In this document: positions 23,720 to 33,589 of the stretch, one piece after another
Position numbering within the stretch: the stretch's first letter is position 1
Layout of the letters: the number at the start of each line of letters is the position of its first letter
NCBI RefSeq assembly: GCF_014192745.1
Contig: NZ_JACHYJ010000001.1
Span: 124,001 to 188,000 of the forward strand
Origin: Luteimonas sp. RC10
GTDB lineage: Bacteria; Pseudomonadota; Gammaproteobacteria; Xanthomonadales; Xanthomonadaceae
Reading direction: 5' to 3'
DNA length: 64,000 nucleotides
The notes under the pieces: model-generated
The model's database searches: none
What the model was told of the DNA's origin: nothing
Seen by the model: the letters and a program-made list of their open reading frames with translations, nothing else
Made by a program: the position numbers and the translations under genes

Positions 23720-25141
23720 ATGGACTGGCACGCCCTGAACCTCGGACTGGCGATCCTGATCGCCGACTGGACGATCCGGATCGTCGCCCTGCTGTGGATT
23801 CCCTCGCGCACGCGTCCGGCGGCGGCGCGCAGCTGGTTGCTGCTGATCGGCTTCGTGCCGCTGGCTGGATTGCCGCTCTATCTGCTCTTCGGCCATCCCT
23901 GGCTCTCGCGCGACCGCATTGCGCGCCAGCGCCAAGCCTCGCAGGTGATTCGCGAGGAGCAACTGCCGCTGGCGGACCTGCGCTGGACACCGCCTGATAC
24001 CGGCGCCTCGGCCGAGATGGCGCCACTGCTCGAACGGCTGGGCGACTTCATGCCCACCCACGGCAATGCAGTGCAGCTGATCGACGACTACGACGGGGCG
24101 CTGCAGGCGCTGCTGGCCGATATCGACGGCGCGCGCACGCGCGTCCACCTGCTCTACTACCTGATGTTCGACGACGGCACCGGCGAGGCGGTGACCGAAG
24201 CGCTCGAACGCGCAGCCGCACGCGGCGTGACCTGCCGGCTGCTGCTCGATGCGGTCGGCGCCAAGCGCGGGCTGCGCCGCTATGCACGCCGACTGCTCGC
24301 GGCGGGGGTGCAGGTCCACGCGATGCTGCCCGGCGGGCTGCAGTGGCGCCGCAGCGGACGCATGGATCTGCGCAACCACCGCAAGGTCGCGGTGATCGAC
24401 GACACCGCAGCCTATGTCGGCTCGCAGAACCTGGCCGATGCGGACTTCATCGTCAGCGCGCCCAACCGCGAACTGGTCGCGCGCGTGCAGGGGCCGGCGC
24501 TGGCGCATCTGGAGGCGGTGTTCGCCAGCGACTGGTTCATCGAGACCGGCGAGCGGCTCGCGGTCGCCCCGACCACCGCGCTGCCCGATGCCGATGTCGC
24601 CGCGCAGTTGCTGCCCAGCGGCCCGGCCTATCCATTCGAGAACGCGCGCGACACCGTCAACGCGCTGATCCACCTGGCCCGACGCCGACTGGTGTTGACC
24701 ACGCCCTACTTCGTGCCCGACGACGCCACACTCAGCGCCCTGCGCATCGCCGCCTTGTCGGGGGTAGAGGTGCAACTGATCCTCTCGGCCAGCAACAACC
24801 AGCGGCTGACCGCCTGGGCGCAGGCGTCCTACTACGGCGAACTGCTCGAGAGCGGCATCAAGATCGCGCTGTACCGGCCGCACTTCCTGCACGCCAAGCA
24901 CATGAGCATCGACGACGAGATGGCACTGGTCGGCTCGATCAACCTCGACATCCGCTCGTTCGCGCTCAACGCCGAGATCGGCCTGCTGGTCTACGACCGC
25001 GACGTGGTCGCACGCATGCGCGCGATCGAGGCCGGCTATCTGGCCGACGCCACGCCGGTGACGCTCGAGGACTGGCAACGGCGCCCGGCCTGGCGCCGCA
25101 GCCTGGAGGGCATCGCCCGGCTGGCCGACTCGTTCCTGTGA
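23720..25141 (+). CDS. cls: Cardiolipin synthase, phospholipase D family
   Basis: 473 residues. Two N-terminal membrane helices (about 5-26 and 38-57), then two PLD domains with HKD motifs: HRKVAVIDD with YVGSQNLAD (about residues 218-238), and HAKHMSIDD with LVGSINLDIRSF (about residues 393-415). It joins two phosphatidylglycerols, or PG with PE, to make cardiolipin at the inner membrane. I chose the ATG at 23720 because it gives the typical MDWHALNLGLAILIADWTIR start. It stands alone between the rpmG terminator and a convergent gene. Confidence 0.94.
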   Translation: MDWHALNLGLAILIADWTIRIVALLWIPSRTRPAAARSWLLLIGFVPLAGLPLYLLFGHPWLSRDRIARQRQASQVIREEQLPLADLRWTPPDTGASAEMAPLLERLGDFMPTHGNAVQLIDDYDGALQALLADIDGARTRVHLLYYLMFDDGTGEAVTEALERAAARGVTCRLLLDAVGAKRGLRRYARRLLAAGVQVHAMLPGGLQWRRSGRMDLRNHRKVAVIDDTAAYVGSQNLADADFIVSAPNRELVARVQGPALAHLEAVFASDWFIETGERLAVAPTTALPDADVAAQLLPSGPAYPFENARDTVNALIHLARRRLVLTTPYFVPDDATLSALRIAALSGVEVQLILSASNNQRLTAWAQASYYGELLESGIKIALYRPHFLHAKHMSIDDEMALVGSINLDIRSFALNAEIGLLVYDRDVVARMRAIEAGYLADATPVTLEDWQRRPAWRRSLEGIARLADSFL

Positions 25142-25161
25142 CCGCAGCGGCGCGTGCGCCG

Positions 25162-25704
25162 CTAGAAACCGCCGCCGGCGTCGAGCCAGGCCTGCTCTTC
25201 GGGCGTATTGGTACGGCCCAGGACGTGATTGCGGTGCGGGAAGCGACCGAAGCGCGCGATGACGTCCAGGTGCGCCTGCGCGTAGTCGCGGTAGGTCGCG
25301 ATCCCGACATCGGCGAACAGCTGCACCGACCGCTGCTGGTCGGCGAGATCCTCGGCGTGTTCGAACGGCAGGTAGACGAAGCCGCGCAGGGCGTCCTCGT
25401 GCGCGCGGTCGAGACCGGCGGCCACCAGCGCCTGCGCGTGGTGCCGGGCCAGCGCGTCGGTCGCGAAGGCGTGCGCGCTGCCGCGAAAGATGTTGCGGGG
25501 GATCTGATCGAGCAGGATCAGCAGCGCCAGGCCGCCCTCGGCGGTCTTGGCCCAGTGGTCGAGCTCGCGGCGAGCCGCGGCGAAATGGGCGTCGCGGAAG
25601 CGGCGCTCGCAGTCGCGGTCGAAGGCCTCGCCGCCGCCGAACCACTTTGCCATGCCGGCCTCGCGCCAGAACGCGGTCACCGTTTCGGGACGAATCATAT
25701 CCAT
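25162..25704 (-). CDS. DUF924-family protein
   Basis: 180 residues with the family pattern: VTAFWREAGMAKWFGGGEAF, LALLILLDQIPRNIFRG, ATDALARHHAQALVAAGLD, FVYLPFEHAEDLADQQRSV and GRFPHRNHVLGRTNTPEEQ. It is an all-helical, soluble, TPR-like protein found widely in proteobacteria; no reaction is established to my knowledge. It converges on cls (20 bases between stops). Confidence 0.92.
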   Translation of the reverse strand: MDMIRPETVTAFWREAGMAKWFGGGEAFDRDCERRFRDAHFAAARRELDHWAKTAEGGLALLILLDQIPRNIFRGSAHAFATDALARHHAQALVAAGLDRAHEDALRGFVYLPFEHAEDLADQQRSVQLFADVGIATYRDYAQAHLDVIARFGRFPHRNHVLGRTNTPEEQAWLDAGGGF

Positions 25705-25746
25705 GGGGCGAGCCTACCGCGGCCGGGCGCGAAAAGGCGCGAAACG

Positions 25747-25776
25747 CTGCCAACATCACAGGCCCCGACCTATACT
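25747..25776 (+). promoter_or_regulatory. Candidate sigma-70 promoter of the lipoprotein gene
   Basis: CTGCCA (25747-25752) and TATACT (25771-25776) are 18 bases apart; the -10 box is close to consensus. The -10 ends 18 bases before the ATG at 25795, giving a very short leader. It lies in the divergent gap between the DUF924 gene and the lipoprotein. Confidence 0.45.
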
Positions 25777-25794
25777 TTCCGCCCTCTCTCACCG

Positions 25795-26220
25795 ATGGAT
25801 ATCGCCATGCGTCGCATGTTCCGCCTGTTGCCCGCGCTTCTCGTCCTGTCCGCGGCCTTCCTGCTGTCGGCCTGCCAGCGCGGCGAAGCCGACAAGGCTC
25901 TGCTGCAGGCACCGGCCGTCGGCGATCTGTACGCCGCCGAGCTCAGCGCCTTCTCCGATTACGAGTTCACCGACGACAAGCAGACCGCGATCGACCCGGC
26001 CTACGGCCTGATGAAGGTGGTGGCAGTCGAGGACGACGGCGTGGTCGTCGTGACCGAGAACGCCGCCCTGGGCACCCGCGACCGCGCCCGCTCGGACATC
26101 AAGGACCCATCGACCATCGTGTTCGATGACAGCGAGCGCATCTCGATCTCCAAGGCCGACCTGGCCAAGGCCTACGAGGACGACCTGATCTACGTCGTGC
26201 GCCGCCCCACCGCGGAGTGA
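25795..26220 (+). CDS. Lipoprotein of unknown function
   Basis: 141 residues. Lipoprotein signal MDIAMRRMFRLLPALLVLSA then FLLSAC (lipobox LSAC, Cys near residue 27). The mature part is acidic with GDLYAAELSAFSDYEFTD, VVAVEDDGVVVVTENAALG and IVFDDSERISISKADL. I do not recognise a family. The first ATG at 25795 is used; ATG 25807 is also possible. A strong intrinsic terminator follows. Confidence 0.8.
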   Translation: MDIAMRRMFRLLPALLVLSAAFLLSACQRGEADKALLQAPAVGDLYAAELSAFSDYEFTDDKQTAIDPAYGLMKVVAVEDDGVVVVTENAALGTRDRARSDIKDPSTIVFDDSERISISKADLAKAYEDDLIYVVRRPTAE

Positions 26221-26241
26221 GCCACGCGCCATGCCAGACGA

Positions 26242-26267
26242 AAAGCCCGGCTTGTGCCGGGTTTTTT
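26242..26267 (+). terminator. Rho-independent terminator after the lipoprotein gene
   Basis: AAAGCCCGGC (26242-26251), loop TTGT, GCCGGG then TTTTTT (26256-26267). The stem is GC-rich and the T-run is long. It starts 22 bases after the stop codon. Confidence 0.9.
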
Positions 26268-26328
26268 GTAGTTCGTGTTGCAAGTGCGGGAATGGGAGTT
26301 CTACTTCGGATGGGAGCGGCCTGCCAGT

Positions 26329-26640
26329 CGGAAGCCGCTTTCCCCTCGGCAAGGCCGCTGCGCGGTCCGGCCACGCGAAGCACGCGTGGCGTTCGCATGG
26401 ATGCGCGGCAGTGCCGCGCACGTCATCCATGCTCACCCTGCCTTGACTCGGGCGCGCGCCATCCATGGCGCGCTCGACGCGGCCACCGTCCGTCAGTCCG
26501 CTGCTACGAATGCTTGCAACCCGACTTCGGGTGGACATGAAGTCGCCCGCCGGAAGAAGTCGCGCACTGTCGGCCTCAGTTCGTCGTGCTGGTCGGGGAT
26601 TGCGGTAGCGGGCCAGGGACGGCCCGCGGCGGCGAGTCAG
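26329..26640 (+). repeat. Dispersed intergenic repeat, copy A
   Basis: Shares with 42513-42746 a series of blocks in the same order: CGGAAGCCGCT.CCCCTCGGCAAGG, then TGCCTTGACTCGGGCGCGCG followed by CCATCCATGGCGCGCT, then GGATTGCG..AGCGGG and GGCGGCGAGTCAG. Copy A has about 80 extra bases between the first two blocks. It carries no gene that I can support; open frames here are Arg-rich. The rest of the gap 26221-26802 holds the terminator and no other clear signal. Confidence 0.75.
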
Positions 26641-26802
26641 CCAGGGATGGCTGACCGAGCCGGGGAGCAGTCCCCGGCCGGCGCGACGCGCGCTCCGAAG
26701 AGGAGCCCCTAATCGAGCGAGCAGAAGCAAGGTTCGCTTGACTTCGGAGGAGAACCTTTCTTTCTGGACCCCGGCCAGCGCGGTGGACGCGCGTCAGCGC
26801 TA

Positions 26803-27486
26803 CTACCGCGCGAGTGCGAGCAGTTCGGTGCCGATCGCGACGTGGGTGATCGCCACGCCATCCCAGTGATAGTGCAGGTGCGGGCCCTGGCGCGCGGGCG
26901 AGACCAGGTCGGGATGGAAGGCCGCGATGCACTGGCCGCCCGGCTGGCGCACGCTGTCGTAGACGATGCCCTCGCTGCCGGCCGCGCGCAGCGCGACGGC
27001 CGCACGCTGGCTGGCGGCATAGCTGTCGGGATCGTGCAGCGCCGGCCAGCCACCGCGGATATCGTGGAAGTCGCCGGCCACATCGGCCAGATAGCTGCGC
27101 AATTGCAGCACGCAGGGCAGCTCGCGCGTGTGCTGCAGGAAGCGGGTGCGGTGATAGACGGTCTCGGCGATTGCGGTGTCGCGCTCGCGGGCCGCGTAGT
27201 AGACGCCGAAACTCCCGTCCGCGAAGCGCGAACCGTCGCGATTGGGATGGGTGAACGCGGCCATGATCGCAGTGGTGCCCGGGCCGGCGATCCGACGCCC
27301 GGGCGGCACCAATTGGATCCTTCCCAGTTCCTGGCGCAGCCGCGGATTGGTCATGCCCTCGAGCTCGAACAGCGCGTCGAGGTCCTCCGGATCGGCGATC
27401 GCGTCGAAGACGCCGACCGGTGGAAACCGGCTGGACACGATGCGATGGCTTGGCCGCCACGCGATCGGGCGGACCGGAGGCGTCAC
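26803..27486 (-). CDS. RES-domain toxin (NAD+-degrading type), partner of the Xre antitoxin
   Basis: 227 residues from a GTG at 27486, one base after the antitoxin stop. RES features: Arg in IVSSRFPPVGVFDA, the GSFGVYYAARERDTAIAETV block with its conserved Tyr and Glu, and the C-terminal GIVYDSVRQPGGQCIAAFHP with the conserved Ser. RES toxins break down cellular NAD+ (phosphorylase or hydrolase activity), halting growth unless bound by the antitoxin. GAGG overlaps the start (TGAGGTGACG). The gene is full length for the family and shows no damage. Confidence 0.9.
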   Translation of the reverse strand: MTPPVRPIAWRPSHRIVSSRFPPVGVFDAIADPEDLDALFELEGMTNPRLRQELGRIQLVPPGRRIAGPGTTAIMAAFTHPNRDGSRFADGSFGVYYAARERDTAIAETVYHRTRFLQHTRELPCVLQLRSYLADVAGDFHDIRGGWPALHDPDSYAASQRAAVALRAAGSEGIVYDSVRQPGGQCIAAFHPDLVSPARQGPHLHYHWDGVAITHVAIGTELLALAR

Positions 27487-27487
27487 C

Positions 27488-27889
27488 TCAGTTCCAGCCG
27501 CGCTGGGCATCGAGATACTCGCGGACCACGTACAGGTCGGCGACATGGCCGCCGAGCATGCGCGCCAGCGCCGACGTGCCGCCGAATGGCGGTGCGGTGT
27601 TGGCCCGATGCACCCAGCCATCGGCCTGCGCGTCGTCGGGGAACAGGATGTGCAGCGCCTTGTAGATGCCAAGCAGGTAGCTGATCCGCTCCAACACGTC
27701 GCCCGAGACGGCGCCTGCGCGGTCGCGCTTCCAGCGGAAGTAGGTCGACCGGCCGGGGTTGCCGAGCAGCCGCCGCTCCTGGCCGGCGCTCAGCCCCCAG
27801 CGCTCGGCGATGTTGAAGAACGCCTTGAGGGCCGGGCCGGCCAGATCGCGGCGGGTCGACGGAATCAGCGGCGCTTCGTTGACGTGCAT
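27488..27889 (-). CDS. Xre/MbcA/ParS-type antitoxin
   Basis: 133 residues: an N-terminal Xre-like DNA-binding part (RRDLAGPALKAFFNIAERWG, LSAGQERRLLGNPGRSTYFR) and a C-terminal DUF2384-like part (ERISYLLGIYKALHILFPDD, NTAPPFGGTSALARMLGG) that in relatives plugs the toxin active site. The start ATG 27889 has GGAGGT five bases upstream. It is transcribed first, as usual for RES-Xre systems, from the promoter listed at 27927-27955, and should repress that promoter through the two operators. Confidence 0.92.
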   Translation of the reverse strand: MHVNEAPLIPSTRRDLAGPALKAFFNIAERWGLSAGQERRLLGNPGRSTYFRWKRDRAGAVSGDVLERISYLLGIYKALHILFPDDAQADGWVHRANTAPPFGGTSALARMLGGHVADLYVVREYLDAQRGWN

Positions 27890-27900
27890 GGCAGACCTCC

Positions 27901-27919
27901 GAGTCCATGAATGGGACTC
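27901..27919. promoter_or_regulatory. Antitoxin operator 1
   Basis: GAGTCC (27901-27906) and GGACTC (27914-27919) form an inverted repeat 12 bases upstream of the antitoxin ATG. The half-sites match those of the second operator at 27932-27947. Confidence 0.7.
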
Positions 27920-27926
27920 GATGCCT

Positions 27927-27955
27927 GTTATAGTCCCGATTGGGACTTGATGCAA
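27927..27955 (-). promoter_or_regulatory. Promoter of the toxin-antitoxin operon
   Basis: On the minus strand TTGCAT (27955-27950) and TATAAC (27932-27927) are 17 bases apart, a near-consensus sigma-70 promoter. It starts about 38 bases before the antitoxin ATG. Operator 2 lies in the spacer and operator 1 just after the start site, so bound antitoxin would block RNA polymerase. Confidence 0.75.
27932..27947. promoter_or_regulatory. Antitoxin operator 2
   Basis: AGTCCC (27932-27937), GATT, GGGACT (27942-27947): a perfect 6-bp inverted repeat located between the -35 and -10 boxes of the operon promoter. Confidence 0.7.
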
Positions 27956-28003
27956 CCAATTGCAGCCGCCGATGCCTGCGCGGTTCACGGTGGCATCCCT
28001 AGG

Positions 28004-28870
28004 TCAGCCTTCCAGGGGCGTCAGCAGCCGGAAGCGTGACTGGGCTGCGTAAACCCCGCCGGCGAGCAGTACGTCGGGACTGAAGCCGGGTGGGTCGGGC
28101 TCCGCCCATGCCGGACTACTGCGCGGCCCTGGGTGATACGCAGTCCATCGGCCATAGTCAGGGTCAGAGAGGCGCTGTCCGGGCCGGAGAAGCGAGAACT
28201 CCACCGGCACGCGGACTATCCAATAACCGCGATCTGGCACCTTTTGATCGGTCGGCAGTCCGAATTGCCACCGTGCCGTTGCGCCGATTGCCGCTTTTGC
28301 GAGCGCTTCTCGGACCGATGTCATCTGCCGAGCATTGCCGAGGACGGTTAGGTTGACCTGCTCGGCGGCGACTTCTCCTGCGCTGCCGTCAGGCATGACC
28401 TGCACCAATAAATAGACGGTGCCTTTACCCCCCATTGCGACGAGACGGCGGGGATACGGTGGCGGACGAAGATCGACCGCTCTCACACTGTTGGACTCGT
28501 CGGCTGACATGTCGTCATCGAAGTATGCGCTGCGAATCGCAATCCGCATCTGGTCTTGGCCATCGGGGACCGCAACCATAAGCAGCGTCATCTTCGCGCG
28601 CGCCGGGCCGGGCAACTGTTCGTTGAGGACCGGCTCGAACCGCATCTGCGGTACGAAGCCGTGCACCAGGCTCGTCACCTGTGATGGCAGCTTGTCTTCC
28701 TGATCGATCGCGTAGCTCGCCACAGCGCCATCGTGCTCGATATCGACCGTCCCGGTGACCAGCATGCTGGCCTCGACTTCGCTGCGCATCTGACGCGCGT
28801 TCTGTGCGAACGCCGGCGGCAGACACAGCGCCAACAGCGCGAGTAGCACCACGACACGCCTGCGAACCAT
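28004..28870 (-). CDS. Secreted protein with TonB-C-like domain
   Basis: 288 residues. Signal peptide MVRRRVVVLLALLALCLPPA with cleavage at AFA. Middle segment with PQMRFEPVLNEQLPG; then a TonB C-terminal-type block PPPYPRRLVAMGGKGTVYLL followed by VQVMPDGSAGEV and a helix (SVREALAKAAIGATARWQFG). There is no N-terminal anchoring helix beyond the signal, so it is probably periplasmic rather than a true energy transducer. I used ATG 28870 (AGGA seven bases before); ATG 28885 would add five residues. It lies downstream of the ankyrin gene in the same direction. Confidence 0.75.
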   Translation of the reverse strand: MVRRRVVVLLALLALCLPPAFAQNARQMRSEVEASMLVTGTVDIEHDGAVASYAIDQEDKLPSQVTSLVHGFVPQMRFEPVLNEQLPGPARAKMTLLMVAVPDGQDQMRIAIRSAYFDDDMSADESNSVRAVDLRPPPYPRRLVAMGGKGTVYLLVQVMPDGSAGEVAAEQVNLTVLGNARQMTSVREALAKAAIGATARWQFGLPTDQKVPDRGYWIVRVPVEFSLLRPGQRLSDPDYGRWTAYHPGPRSSPAWAEPDPPGFSPDVLLAGGVYAAQSRFRLLTPLEG

Positions 28871-28943
28871 GACTGCATCCTGCATTGATGGGCAGGTGAT
28901 CATGCCCACGCGAACAGACAGACGCAACGTGGATGCGTTGGGC

Positions 28944-31900
28944 TCAGCGCTCGCGCAGGAACCGCGCCATCGATACGCCGTCCTGCGCCGGCACCGGCGT
29001 GAATTCCGCCGCGACGTCGACGAAGCCACGCATCACCGCGATCTCCCGCGGCGTGCGATTGAGCGTGTCACGCAGGTCCGGATCGGCCCCGGCGCGCAGC
29101 AGGCGTCGGGCCAGGCGCAACTGCCCGTGCAGGCCGGTCAGGTGCAGCGGACCGAAACCGCGCGGATCCTGTGCGTCGAGCGACACGCCCTCGTCGAGCA
29201 GGTGTTCCATCGCCGCCAGCACGACATCCTCGTCGCAGGCGGTGCCCGGCTCCGCACGCGCACCCAGCAGCAGCAGCAACGGCGTCACCCCGCCAGCCGC
29301 GGGCGCGTCGATCTGCGCACCGGCCAGCAGCAACGTATCGAACAGCGCCAGCAGGCGTGTGCGATCGCGCGAGGTGAAGCCGTACAGCGCCGCGCAATGC
29401 AGCGGCGTCAGGCCCTGGGCGTCGGTGGCGTGGATGTCGGCACCGGCCGTGAGCAGGCGCGCCGCCAGATCCGGCAGGCCGAGCGCGGCGGCCAGCATCA
29501 GCACGCTGACCTCGCCAGGCAGGCGCTGATCAAGCGGTGCTCCTGCCGCGAGCAGGCGATCGACGACCGCGGCATGGCGCATGCTGACCGCCGCCGACAG
29601 CGCCGTCGCGCCCGAACGGGCCGCGCAGGTCGTGTCGGCGCCGCGCGCGAGCAGCAGATCGACAACCGCCAGATGCCCGCCCCCCGCTGCGCGCAGCAAT
29701 GCGGTGCAGGCCTGTGCGTCGGGCGTGTCGATATCGAAGCCGAGGTCGAGCAGCCGGCGGACAGCATCGGCATCGCCGGCAGAGGCGGCCTGCGGCAGAT
29801 CGGTGGCCGCCAGCGCGCGACGCGGCAGCGCCCACCCTTGCCAGTCCAACCAATCGGCAAGATCGCGCCGTCCTGCCGACAGCGCGACGCCCAGCGGCGT
29901 CTGCCCGTCGGCGGCCCGCGCCGATGGCGATGCGCCATGACGCACCAGCGCCTTCAGCGCACCTTCGCGGCCGAGCGCGGCCGCCAGATGCAAGGCGGTC
30001 ATACCGCGCGAATCGCGGGCATCGGGATCGACACCCAATCCAGCCAGCCGCTCGACCAGTCGCGGCCATCCCAGCCGGACCGCCAGCGCCAGCGGCGGAT
30101 CGCCCTGGGGCGATGCGGCAAACGGGTCGGCGCCGCGCGCCAGCAGATCCAGCGACAGCCCTTCGAACGCCCGCGCCGCATGGTCGCCTTCGACACAGGC
30201 CGCCAGGTACGCCGCCAGTCCGCCCGCACCGGCAGGCGACGCGCCATGGCGCAGCAATGCCTGCAGCACCGGCAGCGCATCCGGCGCGCGGGCGAGCAGC
30301 GCCGTCAGCGGCGTGCGGCCCTCCGCATCGCGCACGTTGGGATCGGCGCCATGGGCAAGCAGCCATTCGACCTGTTCGAGCGAAAGCGCCGATGCCGGGT
30401 CGGCCAGCAGCGTGCCCAGTTCGGCGGGGCCGACCAGCCGCAGCAGGTCGCCCAATTGCGCATGCCGGCCCTCGCGCAGCCCGGCGCGCAGCAGCATCAG
30501 CGGCGTACGGTCGCCAGTGGCGTCGTCGCCATCCATGTCGAGATTGACCGGCAGCGGATAGTCGGGATCGAGCAGGCGGACCAGCGACCAGCGCCCGGCC
30601 TCGGCTGCACGGTCGACGGCGCGCTTGCCATCGCCGTCCACCACATCGGCCGGTACGCCCAGCGCGAGCAGGCGTTGCACCAGCGCCGGCGACGCCGACT
30701 CGGACGCGCAGGCGAGCATGATCGCGTTGCGCCCGGCGATGTCGACCGCGGCGACGTCGGCCTCCGCGGCCAGCAGCGCGTCGAGCGCGGCCAGACTGCC
30801 GCCGCGCGCCGCATCGAGCAGCGGCGTGCGACCGTCGTTGTCGCGCGCACGCACATCGGCGCCGGCCGCCAGCAAGGCCGCCAGGATCTCGGTATGGCCG
30901 TGCGAGGCGGCCACATGCAGTGCACTGCGACGCTGGCGATCGCGCGCATCGACCCGGCCCTTGTGGCGGATCAGCAATTGCACGCCGGCCGCATCGTCCT
31001 CGTCCCCGCCAGCCGCCGCCAGCAGGGCCGGCGTCGCGCCTTCGACCTCGGGTCGGGCGCCGTGCTCAAGCAGGAACTTCGCCAGCCGCCAGTTGCCCGC
31101 CGCGCACGCCACCCCGAGCGGGGTCAGCGCATCGTGGTTGGTGACATCGAGTTCGGCAGCCGCATCACGCAACAGCGCGACCACGCCCGGGTCGGAACTG
31201 CGCGCGGCCAGATGCAGCGGCGTATTGCCCTCATGATCGGTCACCCGCGGGTCGGCGCCATTGGCCAGCAGGGTCATCACCGCATCGGGCCGGCCATGCC
31301 AGCTGTCGCGCGTGGCCGCCAGCAACGGCGTCATGCCCGCATGCGCGGCGTTGACGTCGACGCCGCGCGCGATGAGTTCGCGCAGCAGCCGCAGATCGGG
31401 CAGCACCGCCGCCAGTACAGCGAGGCTGCGCTGGTCGCGCGTCTCGGGCGGTGGCAGCGCGCGCACGTCGGCGCCGGCCTCGATCAGCGCCAGCGCGCGT
31501 TCGACCCGACCGGCGCGCGCGGCGGCGTACAGCGCCACCTCGGGATCGGCGTCGACAGGCTCGTCGAACAGGGCGGCGGCCGGGTCGCCGGGCATCTCCA
31601 CCACCGGCATCGGCAACGCCTGCGGCGGGGCGAGCCGTTGCAGGCCGGCGTGCAACAGCCACCACGCCAGCGCGGCGGCCACGGTCAGGCCGGCCCGCAT
31701 GCCCGGCGCCAGCGCCGGCAACCAAGCAGGGGCGAGTGCGATCGCGAGCGCCGCGGTCACTGCACCCGCGACCGCGATTCCACGCGCGGCGCCGACGTCC
31801 TGGTCGGCCAGCGCCCGCCAGTGCGCGCGCAACTCGCCGCCGTCGCGTTCGATCGCGTGCCACAACGGCCAGGTCCGCCAGACGCCGACCATCACCAGGC

Positions 31901-32234
31901 CGACCGCCACACTCAATCCAAGCGCACCGCCCAGATCGCCGCCACGGGGCAATGCCGCCAGCGGCCAGGCGGCCAGCAGCGCGCCGGCAGCGGCCGCGCT
32001 CACCCAGGCGATCGCCAGCGCACGCACGTCGGGCCAGGGTGAGCGGCCATCGGCACCACCACGTGCACGGCCGCGCACGGCCAGCGCAAAGGCCGGCTGC
32101 GCCAGCACGCCGGCCACCGCCGCCGGCACGCCGCCCAGCAGCGTGCACGCGACCAGAGCGAGCGCCGCGGCCAACGCGATGGGAAACCGTCGCTGCGGAG
32201 CCGTCGGCACGGGGCGACGCGGACGCTCAGGCAT
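28944..32234 (-). CDS. Very large membrane-anchored ankyrin-repeat protein
   Basis: 1,096 residues. The first ~200 residues are hydrophobic with about five to six membrane helices (around 17-53, 70-96, 101-125, 149-198). From about 230 to the end it is a long array of ankyrin repeats, some 20 units of the type [20 protein letters not shown] / [13 protein letters not shown], with some decayed units. Repeats bind other proteins; the array should face the cytoplasm. The start overlaps the end of ycgL by eight bases. No enzyme domain is seen. Its partner is unknown. Confidence 0.9.
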   Translation of the reverse strand: MPERPRRPVPTAPQRRFPIALAAALALVACTLLGGVPAAVAGVLAQPAFALAVRGRARGGADGRSPWPDVRALAIAWVSAAAAGALLAAWPLAALPRGGDLGGALGLSVAVGLVMVGVWRTWPLWHAIERDGGELRAHWRALADQDVGAARGIAVAGAVTAALAIALAPAWLPALAPGMRAGLTVAAALAWWLLHAGLQRLAPPQALPMPVVEMPGDPAAALFDEPVDADPEVALYAAARAGRVERALALIEAGADVRALPPPETRDQRSLAVLAAVLPDLRLLRELIARGVDVNAAHAGMTPLLAATRDSWHGRPDAVMTLLANGADPRVTDHEGNTPLHLAARSSDPGVVALLRDAAAELDVTNHDALTPLGVACAAGNWRLAKFLLEHGARPEVEGATPALLAAAGGDEDDAAGVQLLIRHKGRVDARDRQRRSALHVAASHGHTEILAALLAAGADVRARDNDGRTPLLDAARGGSLAALDALLAAEADVAAVDIAGRNAIMLACASESASPALVQRLLALGVPADVVDGDGKRAVDRAAEAGRWSLVRLLDPDYPLPVNLDMDGDDATGDRTPLMLLRAGLREGRHAQLGDLLRLVGPAELGTLLADPASALSLEQVEWLLAHGADPNVRDAEGRTPLTALLARAPDALPVLQALLRHGASPAGAGGLAAYLAACVEGDHAARAFEGLSLDLLARGADPFAASPQGDPPLALAVRLGWPRLVERLAGLGVDPDARDSRGMTALHLAAALGREGALKALVRHGASPSARAADGQTPLGVALSAGRRDLADWLDWQGWALPRRALAATDLPQAASAGDADAVRRLLDLGFDIDTPDAQACTALLRAAGGGHLAVVDLLLARGADTTCAARSGATALSAAVSMRHAAVVDRLLAAGAPLDQRLPGEVSVLMLAAALGLPDLAARLLTAGADIHATDAQGLTPLHCAALYGFTSRDRTRLLALFDTLLLAGAQIDAPAAGGVTPLLLLLGARAEPGTACDEDVVLAAMEHLLDEGVSLDAQDPRGFGPLHLTGLHGQLRLARRLLRAGADPDLRDTLNRTPREIAVMRGFVDVAAEFTPVPAQDGVSMARFLRER

Positions 32235-32499
32235 CTGTGCTCCAGTCGTCGGTCAGCGGATCGGCCACCGCCCGTGGCGGCATCTGCAGGTGGAAGCCTT
32301 GCGCTTGCAGGTTGTGACGCACCTGCACCGGGTTCTCGCGGGCGAGCCGACGCTCGGGCGTCAGCGCCACCTCGAGCACGAACGCCAGCGTGCCGAGCTC
32401 GGCGCGCAGCGGATCGGGCAGGACGTCGAACGCGTCCCTGGCAGCGAGGTACACGTAGGTGTCCGCCTTGCGCTGACTTTTGTAGACGTAGGCGTGCAT
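32227..32499 (-). CDS. YcgL-domain protein
   Basis: 90 residues: [20 protein letters not shown], then [20 protein letters not shown] and [15 protein letters not shown]. This is the full YcgL domain, a small soluble fold of unknown role common in gammaproteobacteria. I took the ATG at 32499 since family members start there; in-frame upstream ATGs add an unrelated segment. It overlaps the ankyrin gene and lies 76 bases after cydB. Confidence 0.92.
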   Translation of the reverse strand: MHAYVYKSQRKADTYVYLAARDAFDVLPDPLRAELGTLAFVLEVALTPERRLARENPVQVRHNLQAQGFHLQMPPRAVADPLTDDWSTDA

Positions 32500-32575
32500 G
32501 TGCGCAGAATCGGCGATATGCGCCGAATTGTGCGGCAAAAGGACCGCCTTGGGTATCGCGTGGGCCGCGTCGCGT

Positions 32576-33589
32576 TCAGTGATAGCCGGCGTCGGCCTGT
32601 ACCTTGCCGCGGAACACCCGGTACGACCACGCGGTATAGCCCAGGATCAGCGGCAGCAGGAATACCAGCCCGCCCAGCACGAACATCTGCGACGACGGTG
32701 GCGACGCCGCCTCCCAGATGCTCAGCGACGGCGGCACGATGTTGGGCCAGATGCCCAGCACCAGGCCCGCGAATCCCAGCACGAAGAACGCAAGCGTCAG
32801 CAGGAACGGGCGCGCATCGCGGCCTTCACGCATCGCCGCGCGCCACAGCCAGAGCACATTGAGCAAGGCCAGCACTGGCACCGGCGAGAGCCACCAGAAG
32901 TTCCCGTCCTCGAACCAGCGCGCCATGATCCGCGAGTCGAGGAACGGCAGCCAGGCGCTGACCAGCCCCATGAAAGCAGCCACGACCAGCACCAGCGGCC
33001 GGGTCAGCGTGCGCGCGATCAACTGTAGCCGGCCCTCGGTCTTGAGGATCAGCCAACTGCTGCCCAGCAACGCGTAGCCGAACACCACCGCCACGCCGGT
33101 CAGCATCGAGAACGGGCTGAACCAGTCGAGTGCGCCGCCGGCGTACTTGCCGGCCTCCAGCGGCATGCCCTCGACTAGTGCGCCGAGGATCACCCCTTGC
33201 GCGAATGCGGCCAGCAGCGAGCCGAGCGCGAACGCCGCCCCCCAGAACCGCTTGCCGCGCCGGGCCTTGAAGCGGAACTCGAACGCCACCCCGCGGAAGA
33301 CCAGCGCGATCAGCATCAGCAGCACCGGCAAGTACAGCGCCGAGAGCACGATCGCGTAGGCCCGCGGGAACGCCGCCAGCAGCCCCGCGCCGCCCAGCAC
33401 CAGCCAGGTTTCGTTGCCGTCCCAGATCGGAGCGGCGGTGTTCATCATGTGGTCGAGCTGTGCCTCGTCTTCGGCGAACGGCGCCAGCACGCCCAGGCCC
33501 AACACGAAGCCATCGAGCAGCACGTACATCAACACACCGAAGCCGATCACGCCGAACCAGACTACCGGCAGCACGGTCGCAAGCTCCAT
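32576..33589 (-). CDS. cydB: Cytochrome bd-type quinol oxidase subunit II
   Basis: 337 residues, about eight to nine membrane helices. N-terminal [20 protein letters not shown] and [20 protein letters not shown] followed by [20 protein letters not shown] are the CydB signature; the C-terminus has [19 protein letters not shown]. It pairs with CydA in a proton-non-pumping, high-affinity terminal oxidase. Its ATG shares one base with the cydA stop (TGATG). No cydX-like or DUF2474-like small gene follows: only 76 bases separate it from ycgL. Confidence 0.95.
   Translation of the reverse strand: MELATVLPVVWFGVIGFGVLMYVLLDGFVLGLGVLAPFAEDEAQLDHMMNTAAPIWDGNETWLVLGGAGLLAAFPRAYAIVLSALYLPVLLMLIALVFRGVAFEFRFKARRGKRFWGAAFALGSLLAAFAQGVILGALVEGMPLEAGKYAGGALDWFSPFSMLTGVAVVFGYALLGSSWLILKTEGRLQLIARTLTRPLVLVVAAFMGLVSAWLPFLDSRIMARWFEDGNFWWLSPVPVLALLNVLWLWRAAMREGRDARPFLLTLAFFVLGFAGLVLGIWPNIVPPSLSIWEAASPPSSQMFVLGGLVFLLPLILGYTAWSYRVFRGKVQADAGYH

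Noticed and set aside
28869..32042. 1,057-residue plus-strand frame opposite the ankyrin gene
   Set aside because: Gln/Arg-rich antisense frame; the ankyrin repeats are clear on the other strand.
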